Assembly (NCBI GenBank): GCA_905250115.1
Contig: CAJNOI010000080.1
Coordinates: 186,001 to 250,000, forward strand
Origin: Adineta steineri
Lineage: Eukaryota > Rotifera > Eurotatoria > Adinetida > Adinetidae
Length of the DNA stretch: 64,000 nucleotides
Direction: 5' to 3'
Shown here: positions 1 through 13,085 of the stretch, piece by piece
How the letters are laid out: each line of letters opens with the position of its first letter
Numbering within the stretch: position 1 is the stretch's first letter
The notes under the pieces: generated by a model
Databases searched by the model: none
The model's input: only the letters and a program-made list of their open reading frames with translations
Told to the model about the DNA's origin: nothing
Made by a program: the position numbers and the translations under genes

Positions 1-773
1 GCACGAGCAAGAAATAATAAACCAAAACTTTTACTAAAAACAAACGCTAGAAAAGCAATAGCATGTATATATGTCTAGATATCATTAAAATTCTTACTAA
101 GAGTTGATACAAACATAATAACGAATCCAGAAAACATTGGCAAACTATAACCCACTCTATAATATATTAAAGAAAATACATAATTAGATTAATATTTTTT
201 TTTCTTTTATTACCGATTTGTTAATGGCCCAATAAATGGATTTGTTAGTAATTGAACGAAAGCTTTTGATGCAAACATAACTCCAACCCATCGATTTTCC
301 TTTTTGTGAAAAATGAGAAGATAAATAATTATCTTTATTTTTTGAATAATTCATACATTTTCTAAAATTATTGTTCGTTGTTTATTTTCGATTTCTGTTT
401 TATTCATAGCCCAATCAACTGTCCAATTACAAGATGTACGAAGTATTTTTCGAAATTGAAATGGATGACGAACAAAATAACTTCGATGTCGAACAAGTTC
501 ATCATTAGAACAATTTTTAGCTAGAAATTTGTATGTTTCATCCATGGGTGATTTAGGATTTTGAAGATGATAAAGATAATCAGGAATAATAGGTACTTTT
601 TAAATAGACAACAATAAAAAAATTATTCAATTCTATGAATTAAACTTACCAATAGTAGTTAAAAGCATATTATCAAGAAATAAAGCAACAAAGACAATAA
701 ATAAAATAAGTACACGTGATGAACGCCATTTAAACCAAAATTCTCTTAGAGAATGAATTGTTAAATCCGGCAT
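1..773 (-). CDS. Vesicular amine transporter (SLC18/VMAT family), 5' part
   Basis: Secondary transporter that would load monoamines or acetylcholine into secretory vesicles by proton exchange. Five exons can be read on the minus strand: 773-650, 595-357, 299-214, 156-98 and 74-1, all with GT-AG borders. The protein starts [13 protein letters not shown], followed by TM1 with [20 protein letters not shown], the SLC18 TM1 signature. Next comes a long luminal loop rich in charged residues, then [21 protein letters not shown] and [19 protein letters not shown], the TM2-TM3 block, and [12 protein letters not shown]. The luminal loop lacks the long N-glycosylated stretch usual in vertebrate VMATs. 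The gene leaves the window at base 1, so the remaining helices are unseen. VMAT versus VAChT cannot be decided from this part. The first Met at 773 is well supported because TM1 begins about 20 residues later. Confidence 0.88.
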
Positions 774-3002
774 ATTTAATTTCAATGATGATGATGATGT
801 TGTTCTGTCTGTTTAACTAAAGAAGAAATAAGAAATCTAACTGATCTCTTGTTGTTGTTTTTTAATTATATGATAGAATGGGAAAATAAATGATCAATAT
901 GTGTCATAAAATGATCAACACAATATGGGACAAAAGATTTCTAAGTGGATTTTTAACCTGAGTGTACACATAAAGAATAGAAATAAAAGAAGAGAAAAAG
1001 AAAAATGATGATGATGATGATGATGATCATAAGTGTTTGCTTGTTTGCTAACTTTTCTGAATTTGCTTATATTCTTTATGATCGATAGATGGGTTTCCGG
1101 TGAGACCACAAATCTTGTCAAAGTTTGGACCGATGTCGTTGCTTTCTTTTTTTTCTCCTTTTTGACCGACAAAATCTCGTTTAACGTATTTATCGATATA
1201 ATTGTTCTATCGTGTTCCTTGTCTTCGTTCTGTTTCATATATATAAATATATATATATAGTCATTAGAAAACACGTTGCACTGAGATTGCAATTATTCCC
1301 TCTCTTGTTCAAGACGATGATTTAGTATTTATAGATTCATTGACAAAGAGAAAGAAATATCGAGAGAAGGCATAAATATAAGAAAAGAAATGTCAAATAC
1401 AGACCTATTTACACACGTCAAAATTAAAGTAAGAAAAAATAGACGAATTGACAATGTACTTCCAAATAAATTTTATTTGTTCCGTTTCAATATGTGACAA
1501 GCGATGACAATGACGTCTTTAAATCAATCTGTTATTTAAATGCATACTATTTTAATAAGAGAAAGTGGATAAGAAATTTTCTTTAGTATGTTTTTCTTTT
1601 CCCCGAATCGGTTCAATAGAGTACAAACACGCACATATAGATAACGTAACATTAATGTAAAAATAAATTTCATGTAAATTATTAATCACGAATAGTAAAA
1701 ATAGACAGACGATAATATTTAAATATTTCTCAAAGACATTTTCAAGATCTTAAAAATATGTCTAAACTTGATTTATTATTTATTTTTACTACATTAAATA
1801 GATTGTTACTAAATTTGATTAAAAACAATTTTCTCTGATAGTACACTATAAATTTTTTTGAATTTTATGATTCTCTAGTTGATTTTCCCGAATCTATGAA
1901 TTCAAATTTGTTTCCCAGCAAAAAACCGCTAATGATTTTCAAGTACTTAGAAAATACTGGTCAGATTCATATAGGCATTTCTAGAATATTCTTCAAAAAA
2001 ACTCTATAACTTATTTTCTAGTTTACAGTGTATCGAAAAATAAAGTATTGTGAAAACATATATTCTATAATAAAAGTCCCCCGACTAATCTTTTATGATC
2101 AGTAGCAATTCACACTTTATTCAATGTTGTAAAAACATATATTACTTAAATTATATATATATAAGAAATGGTTATAAAACATCTGCTTAACATTATTATC
2201 GAAAATATTAAAAAAAAGAAGAAGATAAATCATCATTGATTGACTTTTGTTTTTCTCTATTAAATTCTGAAATATCATATTGGATATTGTTGAATAAACA
2301 CTTTAATAAAGAAGAAAAATAAAAACGAAAGAACATACTCGATTATGTTTTTCTTTACCAAACGAATATGATTATATTCATATTAAAACTCTATTCTAAT
2401 AATACTCGTCATTTTTACTAAAGAATAGATTAAGAGAAAAAAGAAAAGAAAACTATCCTAGCGAATAAGAGAACAAATGATCAAAATCAGCAAATCACGG
2501 AATGTCGTTTTCTTTTGCTTGTCTATCTTTTTCTTCTTCTTCTCCTCCTATTTTTTATCAAAACTATATGAACGCTTTGGGTTTCTTTTGAAATTTGATC
2601 ACATATACATCTATAATCATATACATATGAAACTTCGGGTGTCATTCAAAGAATCACTCCAGTTATTATGATAATTCACTAGTCGACTGAACAACAGACG
2701 AATAATAATAATAATAATAATAATAAAACTAACAACAACAATAACAGCAAACAGCAATGAGAAGAAAATGACGACATCAAGATGATCATCTTCTGCATCA
2801 TGACGACTTCCTTCGATTAGCATAGATCGAATCACGCGTACACAAGAGAAGACTTCAATGATGCGTTTGTCATGCATATAGACAAAAAGAAACCGAGATT
2901 GATAGACAAAAAATCAAAGATTTTGTTAATTAACTATTATCCATAAAATCAAATAATAACAAAAAAACATTCATCTTCTTTTTTCCTCTTCTTCTTCTCT
3001 CT
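774..3002. other. Gene-free stretch upstream of the transporter
   Basis: About 2.2 kb of AT-rich DNA without a supportable gene. It holds simple repeats: GAT/ATC triplets at about 1004-1027 and an AAT run at about 2699-2726. The short open frames here are low-complexity, lack splice-linked continuations and match nothing I recognise. It should contain the promoter of the transporter and the 3' flank of the membrane protein gene that ends at 3003. Confidence 0.6.
2699..2726. repeat. (AAT)n microsatellite
   Basis: About nine uninterrupted AAT triplets in intergenic DNA. A slippage-type repeat with no visible function. Confidence 0.85.
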
Positions 3003-4208
3003 TTATATATTATCCATTAAAACAAAACTCATTATTACTGTTAATAGATGAATAAGAAGATTTGCACCACTACAAATAAATATTATAATAAGTAAAGAGA
3101 ATAATGTTAAGTCATTTAATTTTGATAATGTTTTATATTCTAAAATAGTCTTAATAAAAAGAAAATCATTTATTGTATCTTAAAATATAATCAAAATAAT
3201 TTACTTTGGAAGTTATATAAATTAAATGAATGATTTGTATTATTGATAAGATATAAAAACTAATCGAAATAATCCAATGATGAATTTTATTATTTGCCTT
3301 GAATTGATAAAAATCAAATATATAGTTTTTTTTGGTTTCTTAGAGAAAAAAAAACGATTTTTACCATAAGTATTCCCATGTATAACCATAATGAAACAAG
3401 AGGTATTCCAACTGATAAGAAAACAATTTGATAAAAACTAAAATCTGATTGATTACGAATAGTCAGTATCAATAAGGAAATCTATAGAAATATTTAAGAA
3501 CAAAATGATAATGTTTAGATTTTTTTACTATTAATAGAAAATCAAGATATAAAAACCAAGAAAATGTTGTTGATCGTGGATAGATTATTTCTTCTTTTAT
3601 TCTAAAATAAAATTACTTTTTTATATATAAGAAATTTAAATCTAAATAAAATATACGAAATATTCATTCGATATTCATGAACTATAATATTCGTCCATGG
3701 AACTATTAATATTAGTAAAATCAATACAAAACCTAATCGAATCTATAGAAAACAAAAATAAATTCTCAATAAAAAAACAAATAAATGTAATCTTACAGTT
3801 GAATGATGTAAATTTTTATCATTGAATAAAATAAAACGAATGTAAAAATCAACGCTAATATAAGTCGATAGAAGTACAATAGTTAAAGTTGTTAGAACAG
3901 CATTAGTAATACCTAGAAAATAAAAATAATCATTTGAATTTATTTTAGTTTATATAATTTACGACAAAAAATAGCTGTTGAAAATATTGAACTAAGTACA
4001 TAGACTAAATAGAATTTTATTATTTAAAAAAGGTAAAGTTAACTTAAATCAAACCTGAATGAATAAGAATTAAAATACAAAATGCAAATTCCGAATTATT
4101 TTTTTTCATAGTTCGAATTTGTTCAAAAGTAAGCATGATAATTATAAAAATAATTACAATTCCTATTATGGAATAAAACCATCGTTGAAAACGAAATTTA
4201 TTATTCAT
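3003..4208 (-). CDS. Multi-pass membrane protein, unrecognised family (copy A)
   Basis: Not a family I recognise. The ATG at 4208 opens MNNKFRFQRWFYSIIGIVII, and further exons follow near 3912-3800, 3740-3640, 3485-3365, 3290-3205 and 3150-3003. Each encodes one or two hydrophobic helices, for example GITNAVLTTLTIVLLSTYI, IRLGFVLILLILIVPW, ISLLILTIRNQSDFSFYQIV and FLSVGIPLVSLWLYMGILM; about seven helices in total. The last exon ends ...HLLTVIMSFVLMDNI with a stop at 3005-3003. The exon reading ISLLILTIRNQSDF..LSVGIP aligns with ISSLILNIRNEEDF..LSVGIP of the gene at 13086-14408, and later exons (FYILSIIQIIHLIYI versus FYFLSIIQPFHLIHLIYI) also match, so the two are paralogues. No motif indicates transport, receptor or enzyme function. 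Exact splice sites of the middle exons are approximate. Confidence 0.6.
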
Positions 4209-4635
4209 GTTGATTACAGTTCTTTTTTTTTGTCTTTCTATATTGAATAAATAAAACTAAACATTTGTATTTCTTTCTCGATTCATTGACATAAAGTACG
4301 TGTCATTAGATTATAAAACATATAATAGACAAATCTTTTTTCAATGTCAAATATTTACTAATTTTTATTCATAGAGATTGTATTGTACGTGCTTATTTTT
4401 AACTTGAACGTTATCCCCGAGTACTTATGAGAAAAAAAAGGAAGTTTTAACAAAAATTATTGATTCTTTTCGGAGATTCCCGATAAAGTTCGAAAACATC
4501 AATGATTCGACTTTTTTTGTGAATAATTGATATGATTTATTTTTAAAAATAAACGAAAATTTCAAAGCATAAGAAATATGAAAAGCTCTCAGCACCATTT
4601 ACAGTACATTAAAAAAAACAAAACAAGAATTTTTT

Positions 4636-7600
4636 TTACATTTTTAAAACAAATTTATTGTTCTTGGATTTGTCTTCATTTTCATTATCTGATGATGTTT
4701 GTATTGACATATGACGTGCTTCAATTTCTTCTTCTTCTTCGTCTTGTTTATTAGTATCTATATTTTCATCATCTTCTGCAATATTTGCCAATGTAATATG
4801 TGCTATACTTAATTGTTTCATTATTTGTATCGGATTCACATTTGTTTCACTAGAATTATTTGTCGATAGAATAGGTGCAGAATTTGATGTTGATAACGCT
4901 TTATCTGAGTTAATAGGATTCATTAAATTAGGCATGGATGTTGTACTAGTAACTGATGGTATATTTGATATTGTTGTTCCTATATCATTCGATTCAATTC
5001 CACTATCAATTGAACGTACTTTATCTAATGTTGAATAAAAATTTTTTTTAAATAAATGAAAATTATCTTTAATCAATGGATTTGTATCACGTGTTAATGA
5101 TGATAATAATTCTCCAACAACAAGTACACCTTCATTTAAAAGAAGACTATTTTTAGCTAAATCATCACGTGTTTCATCTAAACGATTCATCATTTCAAAA
5201 CGTAACATTTGAATATCTTGTTTCAGTTCTTCAAAATCTCCTTCACGAATTTCATCTTGTTCTTCACGTTGTTTATGTAAAAGAAAACGTTTTATAACAC
5301 GTTCCATTACTTTACGATATGTTAATGTTTGATTTAAATCTAATGATTTTCGACGTGGAACATAATTTATATTATTTGTATGCGCTGTTTGACCATTTGA
5401 TATAACTGCTATAGGAATATTTCGATTGACATTTGGTGATGGTCGTCGGATCATAACTGGTAAATTTGTATTATTACCTGTTGAACTATCATGATCAGAA
5501 GGATTTGATGAAGATTTTTTTTTATGATGAAATATTCGTAGATAGAGATAATATACACTTTTCGGAGTTGGAATTATATTGAATGGAACAGGTAATGTGC
5601 CACCTAGAGAAAAATATAAAATTATTTATTTTATTTAATTAGCTCTAAAATGATCAATATAAATACCTTCTTTAATATATTCCATATAAAGTTTACTTCG
5701 AGCAAATTTCCATTCGACATCAGCATGTTCTTCAATAGTTTCATATGATTTTGACATCATAGCAATAAGCATATTAAGTAAAACGATAACACTTGCAATA
5801 TTAAATGTTCCATAAATTAAATATCCAGTTAATTCTGTAAAACGATTATTATAAGCTCCTAATTTAACTCCATCTTTTTCTGATAAACCAAATAATGACC
5901 AAAAAACAGTTTTAAATGTTGCACCCATTCTAAAATTGAAATATATAGATTACATAGAGAATTTCCAATAAAAACATACGTTCCAAAATATGTTTCAGCT
6001 GGTAATGGAGGATCATCATTACCAAAATCATGTTGTACAATTTCAACATTTTGACGTACAGATTTACTGTAATACCAAAATAAATTATTTAATCCAAACA
6101 TAAATCCAGAAAAGATTATAAGAAATATAATTATAAATTTTCCAATATCCTTTTAAAGAAGAAAAACAAATCAATAGATTATTAGATTTGTTTTTGAATT
6201 ACTTACAGACATCATACGACCAAGTGAAATTTGTAATGGTCCTAAATGTTGAAATGCTGGTAAAAGAAAACATATACGTGAAAAACTGAATATATTTGCT
6301 ATAGCAAAAAGTCCTTCAGCAACATTAACTGGATCAAATGCAACCCAATAAAAACGATCTAAAATATTTCAATTTCTTATTATAATAGAATAAAATAAGT
6401 TTTAAATTACCAGCATTTAACCAATATAATGTTTGATAGACACTTTGTTGTTTTTCTTTAGTTGAATTAAATAGTTCTTTTATATCAGTTATAAAATAAG
6501 GATTTTCAATTGTTCGAATAGCAATTGTTACCTAAATAAATTCGAATTTTGGATTTTAAATCAATCGATTAATTGAATTCATACTTGATAGAAAACATAA
6601 TATTTAAGTGCAAATGATGATAAATATAAAATATTCATGCATGAATCAACAATATTATTCCATGAAAGAAGATAATCTTTAAGACCATCTATATACCCTT
6701 GTTTAATTTCATGCCAAAGAAAACCTAAACAAAACAAAAAAAACAACATTTCAGTATTTCTTTTTTTTCTCTTTGATGATTTATTACCAACAATAAAAAT
6801 AGTAATTGCTATATCAATCCAAGTTGGAGTATTAAGTCGAAAGAAAAAATCATCAATTGGATAATAAAGGCAATTATTAGATGTTGAATTATTTTGACAT
6901 GATTCAATTGTTTGATTTAATGCTAATGATATAGCAGGATAATTTACCCTTAATTGTATTAATGGTTTTTGAAATTCACTAGCAAATAAAAGACTTGATA
7001 AAATTATTAATATAATAAATATTCCATATGATACTGTATGACCAAGAAATTTTATACATGGTTGTTTAAGAAATTTTTGTAACTAAATTAAATAATGAAA
7101 TTAATATTCAATTTTAATTTCATTTTTACCTTAATTGTACGTTTTGACCATGATGTGAGTATATAACATATACATATAAATGGTAATACGAAAATGTAAG
7201 CAATAGTTAATAAAAGTATAATTAAAGGATTTAATTTAAATATATTACGAATATCACTATGCCAAATTTCAACTAATTTTTGTTGACAATTAGAATGAGC
7301 AACAAACTAGATGTATGTTAATAAAAATCAACTAAATCTAAACATCTGGAGTATGAAATTAGACCTACCGGTTTTTCTTCATATTTAATAGCAAGATAAA
7401 GTCGAGCTAATAAAAGATATTTTTCTTCTGTTTCTTTTCCTGTTTTTCCTAACACACATTCAAGTTCTTTATGACCACGAACTTTATCAAGTAATTTAAC
7501 AGCATATGCACTTAATTGATTAGCTAAATTAATATATTCATTCTAAATAAATACATATTAAATGAATAACGTAAGGTAATGTTTAGTTGAATTTACTTTA

Positions 7601-8574
7601 AAATATTTTTCTTTTCGAGATAATTCTCTTAATTCATGTCCAAGTTCAAATGCAGTCAGAATTGGATCAATTGATGCTAAACTAATATAACTTTCACTTG
7701 CTAAACCACGATATGCATTTAAACGTGATTGTGCATGACGTAAAGAATCAAATTTAAATTTATTATGACATTCTTGACATTTACAATGATAATCATGAGG
7801 TTTTATTATACGATCACCGTCGCGTAATAATAATTGAACTAAAAAATAAAAAAAAAAATAAAGAATTCAATATAAGAAATTTTAATTTACCAATTTCAGT
7901 ACGATTATATTGTGATGCTAATATTAATGGTGTTATATCAGGTGCAAATTGTGCATCATCTGATGATGGTGTTAACCAAAATGGATCATCTTTAAAAATA
8001 TTTTTTTCATTTAGTCTTTTATAATTTGGATGACGTAAACATGCTTCGGCTATTTGAATATGACCAAGATAAATAGAAAGTAGTAATGCTTCACGCATTT
8101 TTTGTCCATCACAATGTTGTAAAAGAAGTGTCACAACCTAAATATATATAAATGAATAATTTAGAAAAAAAAAGAAGAATTTTTTTACTTCAAGATGTTC
8201 ATTTTCAATAGCTAGTCGCATTGCTGTACGACCTAATTGATCAGTTGCATCAATATTAATTTTTGGATTATCTTTAAGAATTCTATTAACAGTATTATAA
8301 TCTCCATTTTCACATGCATGTACAAATTGTTCAGTGATATTGAATTCCTAATTTAAAAAAATTTCAAATTAAATATATATATATTACATAAATAAATCGA
8401 TATTATTACTCCATTTCTAGCACCATTGTTGTAAATTTGTTTATATAAACTAGTTCGACCACCAGTATAATTAATGCCATGATTTGCAGCACGTTTAGGC
8501 ATATTACCGTGTGCACGAGCACTAAAACGTCTAGCTTGAACTGTAACTAAAGCACTACTACCGATTGTAGGCAT
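4636..8574 (-). CDS. TRPC-type cation channel
   Basis: Non-selective, calcium-permeable channel of the canonical TRP family, usually opened downstream of phospholipase C in the plasma membrane. About twelve exons give a complete protein. The N-terminus is [19 protein letters not shown], then ankyrin repeats ([57 protein letters not shown]), the cysteine cluster [10 protein letters not shown] typical of the TRPC zinc site, and the TRPC pre-TM block [20 protein letters not shown]. Six helices follow, with pore segment [17 protein letters not shown]6 [20 protein letters not shown] box [13 protein letters not shown] and [16 protein letters not shown]. The roughly 300-residue C-terminal tail is acidic with a likely coiled coil. 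Every exon read through in frame, so the gene appears intact. A 5' UTR exon lies upstream. Vertebrate subtype (TRPC1/4/5 versus 3/6/7) cannot be assigned. Confidence 0.95.
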
Positions 8575-8831
8575 GTTAGCTGGATTCTTTCATTAGCTAA
8601 CGTGGGTTAAAAGCTAATATTAGTCTGAAACAAAACGGAAACATGTCATGTGAATATTTTAACGTTCTTCTCTACGTTATTTTTTATATTCATACTTTGT
8701 TTTATTACATTTATATTGTTTCTATCTGTAATGATATAGTTGTTAATTAAAAAAAGAAATCTTACCTGATTATTTATGTACTTAAAAAAATTTATCTCTG
8801 ATGATTCCATATATATATACAAACGCAACAT
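8575..8831 (-). other. Probable 5' UTR exon and intron of the TRPC gene
   Basis: On the minus strand a consensus donor CAG/GTAAG lies at 8766/8765, and a pyrimidine-rich acceptor TTTGTTTCAG ends at 8625, giving a 141 bp intron. The downstream exon (8624-8575) leads straight into the TRPC ATG at 8574. Reading through from an ATG in the upstream exon meets a stop soon after the splice, so any upstream frame is a short uORF, not an extended N-terminus. Inferred from splice signals only. Confidence 0.4.
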
Positions 8832-10274
8832 GATGAACTAGAAAATCCAAATGATCGAGAGAAAGAGTGAAAAGGAAAGGAGAGAAAAAAAAAGAGAATA
8901 CTCGTCATATGAGAATCGAACTGTGATAAGACAATAAGCAGACATTGCGTGAAAGTTTTATATGTCCTGGCATATATATATACCAGAATACACTCTTTTG
9001 TTTTTTTCTTCAAGATTAATACGGAAAGAAGATCGATTGAAATATTTCAAGGGTATTGAACAGATCAGAGATAATATTAAATCTTTCATTCAACCAAATC
9101 TAAGACTAGATACCGCTTTTTTTTCCTACTTTGTAATAGTGTGTTTCTCTTATTATTTGTTTTGTATTTCTAGGATTAAAGAAGAAGAAAAAGGTCGATG
9201 CGTGTCAGAAAAGAAAAAGTCTGATTTTCTTCTAAATAAGAGCAATAAATGACGTGACCATGTGCAACATCGTTGAAATTGAATAATTACATAAATGATT
9301 GTAAAGGAAGAAATATGATAAATGATCTCTTTTTCAAAATATGTCAGTTGACAGTTACTATAAAGTGACAAATGTAGGCGTTTGAACAATAATAAAAAAA
9401 TAGAAAGAAAGAGAGAGAGAGATGCAGACAGTTGATAAATATATTTTTTTTATGATTCATTAAGTCAGTTATTTTTAGTTTAATATATAATTTGTATATA
9501 ATTCTAAGTTAATTATTGTTTATAAGAAAAATAAAATAAAAATTTCTTTTTTTCTTCCTCTACAGGATATTTAGGAAGTGTCATGTTAAATGAGTTTAAT
9601 TTACTTTGTATAGTATTTTCCGGTTATATTATTGAATTAAAATATAAGAGGAAAAGAGAAATTTATTTCTTTTTTTCTTTTTATTAATAAAATATTATTG
9701 ATTAAGTATGTTGAAATATTTAATAATATTATTGATTATGGTGTCTAGATAAAACTTATTCGGAAAACAAAAAAATATTTATTATCAGTCTCATTCTCTT
9801 TTTTTTAGACAAATATCACGTAGAATTGTCTACAAAATCTAATGAAAATTGTTCTTCTAGCTAAATAGATGCAAGTCAACATGATAGAGAAAATATTTTA
9901 ATTCAGCTTACAAGGAGCACTATCCAGGTAATATACTCCGATTCCATTCATTCATATACCATTTGATAGATTATAGTGAGGTAGTTAAAACCTAAAAAAA
10001 ATAGCAGATATAAGAAAATGCATAATTCGATCTAGGAGATGATATAACCTGTTTCAGTCTTCATCATATGTGATCATTTCGACTTCTTTCCTTTCCTGTG
10101 ATATACGTATGAATTTTCTTTTTCTCTGGTTTTTTTTATTCTCTATATTTGAAGTTGAATTTATTCTATTTATTGTTATTTTTCCTTCTGAAAGTGCAGG
10201 ATGGTTGTTACACACAACAGATTTTTTTATATTTTTACTATAATAGAAAAATCGATAAAATAGATTTTAGAAAA
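8832..10274. other. Gene-free stretch upstream of TRPC
   Basis: AT-rich DNA with GA-rich runs (for example about 8861-8900 and 9405-9422). No frame here has convincing codon structure or splice-linked continuation. It probably includes the TRPC promoter. Confidence 0.5.
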
Positions 10275-10853
10275 ATGAGTGCCATTCCAGAACAACAAAC
10301 GCTAGTGAAGTGGGCCTTGGGTCATTTTGTAGGTGAGCTTCTAAACTATATTTTGCATGGTTTAGATATATGTCTCTATTTGTATATCAATCAGGCTGTT
10401 CGTTATTTTTCGATCTTTTTAAACATAGAGAGATCAAACATTTTAATTATGATACGGTTCTTCAAGAAATACTGTTCTAAACCAATATGAAGTTTCATCA
10501 TGTTTGCTTCCATTTTTTAATCTCTCGACATTTTTTCGTTGTTTTTCGAATTCCCATCATTTTTTCTCGTTATAGATATTGTGCATGCAAGTTACAAAAA
10601 TATATTTCTTTAGAAAAAAAACCATTTTTAAAGCAATAATAGGCAATCAAGCAAGATTTGATGAACTAATTGACGTAAGTTATATTAGAAAATATTCTGT
10701 ACTTAACTATTTTATTAAAACGCAAATCAAGTGGACGAGGAGATAAGCCAGATAAAAGAATCACTGCAATGGGAACGTGATCTTGATAGTAACGACGAAG
10801 GTACTCGTGAATTGTTGATGGCTGCAAAAGACTGTCTCGATCACCAGATAGGT
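10275..10853 (+). pseudogene. Coding-like fragment, unrecognised
   Basis: Three short pieces look coding in composition and splice signals. 10275-10331 reads MSAIPEQQTLVKWALGHFV and ends at GTGAGC. A piece ending at about 10674 reads AIIGNQARFDELID and ends at GTAAGT. 10730-10851 reads VDEEISQIKESLQWERDL and DSNDEGTRELLMAAKDCLDH. The second and third pieces do not join in one frame with the visible splice sites, and no continuation is found downstream. It is therefore either a decayed gene fragment or a poorly resolved small gene. I do not recognise the protein. Confidence 0.25.
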
Positions 10854-11936
10854 AAAAAAATCTTAATTTATGTCATGGCCTTTAGCGATGATACATCATT
10901 CTCTTTCTTCGATTCTTTTGAGTCATTCACATATGATCAGGATTTTTGAGTCATTATTATATAACCAAGTATTATTGTTCCGTATAATCCTCTCGATATC
11001 TATATGTGATTTGATGTGTACAGAGATTCATTCGTTTTCATTGTTTTCTTTTCATTCGTTTGACTTTAATAAATGGATTATATCTTCACAACATATATTA
11101 TTATACGAACTAAAAAAAGGATTTCATGCAATTCCATTACTTTATTTTATGACCTACCGTTTACAACACCAGCAACAACACCACCATATTTATCGAATCT
11201 TTTTTCGTCTTCAAATGGATTCTCAAGAATAGAATAACATTTTTTATGTCATAAGAATAATAATTTACGAAAAAAATAAAATCTTTTTGACGGAAGTTTG
11301 GCGTGTTGTTATTTTCGTCAGAAAAAAAACTATTTGTCATCGTTATTATTTATTCAAATTATTTTTGTTAAGAATTACTTCTGACTTAACTAACTGTAAT
11401 TTCATGATGTTGATTTTCATACAAATACTTGAGAAAAAAAAGTCAGATAAATATCTTATATCAATAGATAATATGCGATTTTTTACAAGACGGTAATTTA
11501 TTTATATAAAAATGTAAAAGATTTGCAACAGCCTATTTCTAACTAAAACATCATTGTCATAAGCATTATCACATTATATTTTTATAAAAAAAAAGTAACG
11601 TTCGTCTGGGGACTCTCTGCGGTCTTTCTCGTAGAAATGGCGTGTCTTCACCATCAGTAAACTACTTAATCAAACGATTTCAAAAAACCGACTTCAGATT
11701 TCAGTTCTTCGATGCCAATTACCCTTCGGTTAACCCTTATAAAAAAAATCCTTTTATATCTTTACCTAATTTTTGGATCAATCAATGAAGTGCTGACACA
11801 CAAGCAAGCAGATAATTTATATTTGTAAGGCTCTACTCTACAAGAAAGAGAATAATAATTACTAAACAACTATGGAAAACAGCACATTTATAATATTCGA
11901 CGAAAATGTTTTTGAATCTGATTTTGATATTCTTTT
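10854..11936. other. Gene-free stretch
   Basis: No supportable gene. A patch at about 11600-11730 is less AT-rich than its surroundings but contains no long open frame or recognisable motif. Confidence 0.45.
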
Positions 11937-12540
11937 CTATGAAATTTTGATGGTAAAACAAAGATAAGGAAAGTAATCATTGAAGGAATAAATGATATAA
12001 AATAACGAAGAATCTTTTGTTGAATTCATACATTTGAATACATAAGTAAGAATTAATCGTGATAATACAAGAAGAAATAAAACTGCAGGTGTAAATAATA
12101 AATGTTTATATTCTTGAATTCGTTCATATAACACGCTTTTATAAGATCGATTTCTATGAAAATGAGATTTTCGTGTTATTGAAATCATTGATGAAATACA
12201 ATTAATTAAAAATGGAACGAAAAAATGAAATGTATTTATTAATAATTTGATTATAAATTTCCAAGGTCGAAGAATATTTTAGAATATACTAAATTATTTC
12301 CTTATTATTATCATCGTCATTTTCTTCTTCGAATAACCGCCGATAAAATAGACCAACTTTACGTACACTTTTATTTTTGTATGTTATCAATGAAAGTATA
12401 TTCTTGATTAATCCTAAAATAATAAATATAATTATTAATGATAAACTCATTCTAATAATTGATATTTGGTGAATAATGTTGGCATCAAGTGATAAAAAAA
12501 TTTCACTTGTACTATTGTTAGTAATAAATCTGATTATTCA
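11937..12540 (-). pseudogene. Decayed rhodopsin-like receptor gene with internal deletion
   Basis: The minus strand carries receptor-like segments in the right order but with the middle missing. From about 12537 it reads NNSTSEIFLSLDANIIHQIS, then the TM1 segment LGLIKNILSLITYKNKSVRK, then jumps directly to FYRRLFEEENDDDNNKE and a stop at 12291-12289. After a frame change it resumes with FHFFVPFLINCISSMISITR, YERIQEYKHLLFTPAVLFLL and SRLILTYVFKCMNSTKDS, and stops at 11937. In the bdelloid receptor family that I recall, TM1 is followed by TM2-TM4, the acidic second extracellular loop (RRL..ENDD) comes next, and the REHKHLL..TM6 block follows. TM2-TM4 are therefore deleted here. Family identity rests on memory of homologues. 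Confidence 0.6.
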
Positions 12541-13085
12541 ATAGTGTTCAGTTTAACATAACAAAAGTAAATTCACAAAAAAAACTTAGAGAGAGAGAAA
12601 ACAATGAAGAAGCTTTTTCAGGTAAACTGACAATATGTCAAAAGACAGTGTTTTCATTAGATTTTGTACACAATTTCACGGGATATCTGCCCGAAAAAAA
12701 AAATCAAGTACATACGTCAAAATTTAAGTAAGAGATCTATTTTATCTAACGCACATGTTATTTATTGATTTTATTATAAAGATTTTATAATAATCGTATT
12801 TTAAATATGTAAAAACGATGGACCAACATGTCGACTTAGAATGAATCTCAAAAATATTCATCTAATATTATATTTCATTTTTCTTAAAAAATTTAAATAT
12901 TATTCTATTATTTTATTCTTCATATATAATTTGAATTATACAATTAGTCCTTAAATAATCGTTAGATTACAAATTTTGTTTCAGTTCTATAATTTATCAA
13001 CCAAGGAGGACAAATAGACATATATATATATATGTGAAGAACAGAGAAGAAAAATGATTTATCCTTCATTTAAATAACTAACAAT
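12541..13085. other. Intergenic spacer
   Basis: AT-rich spacer between the receptor pseudogene and the membrane protein gene. It contains a short TA repeat near 13020-13032. No gene seen. Confidence 0.5.

Noticed and set aside
915-1292. Open frame of 125 codons on the minus strand with a His run
   Set aside because: The His run is a GAT/ATC microsatellite. There is no domain, no splice continuation, and overlapping frames on the other strand are equally long.
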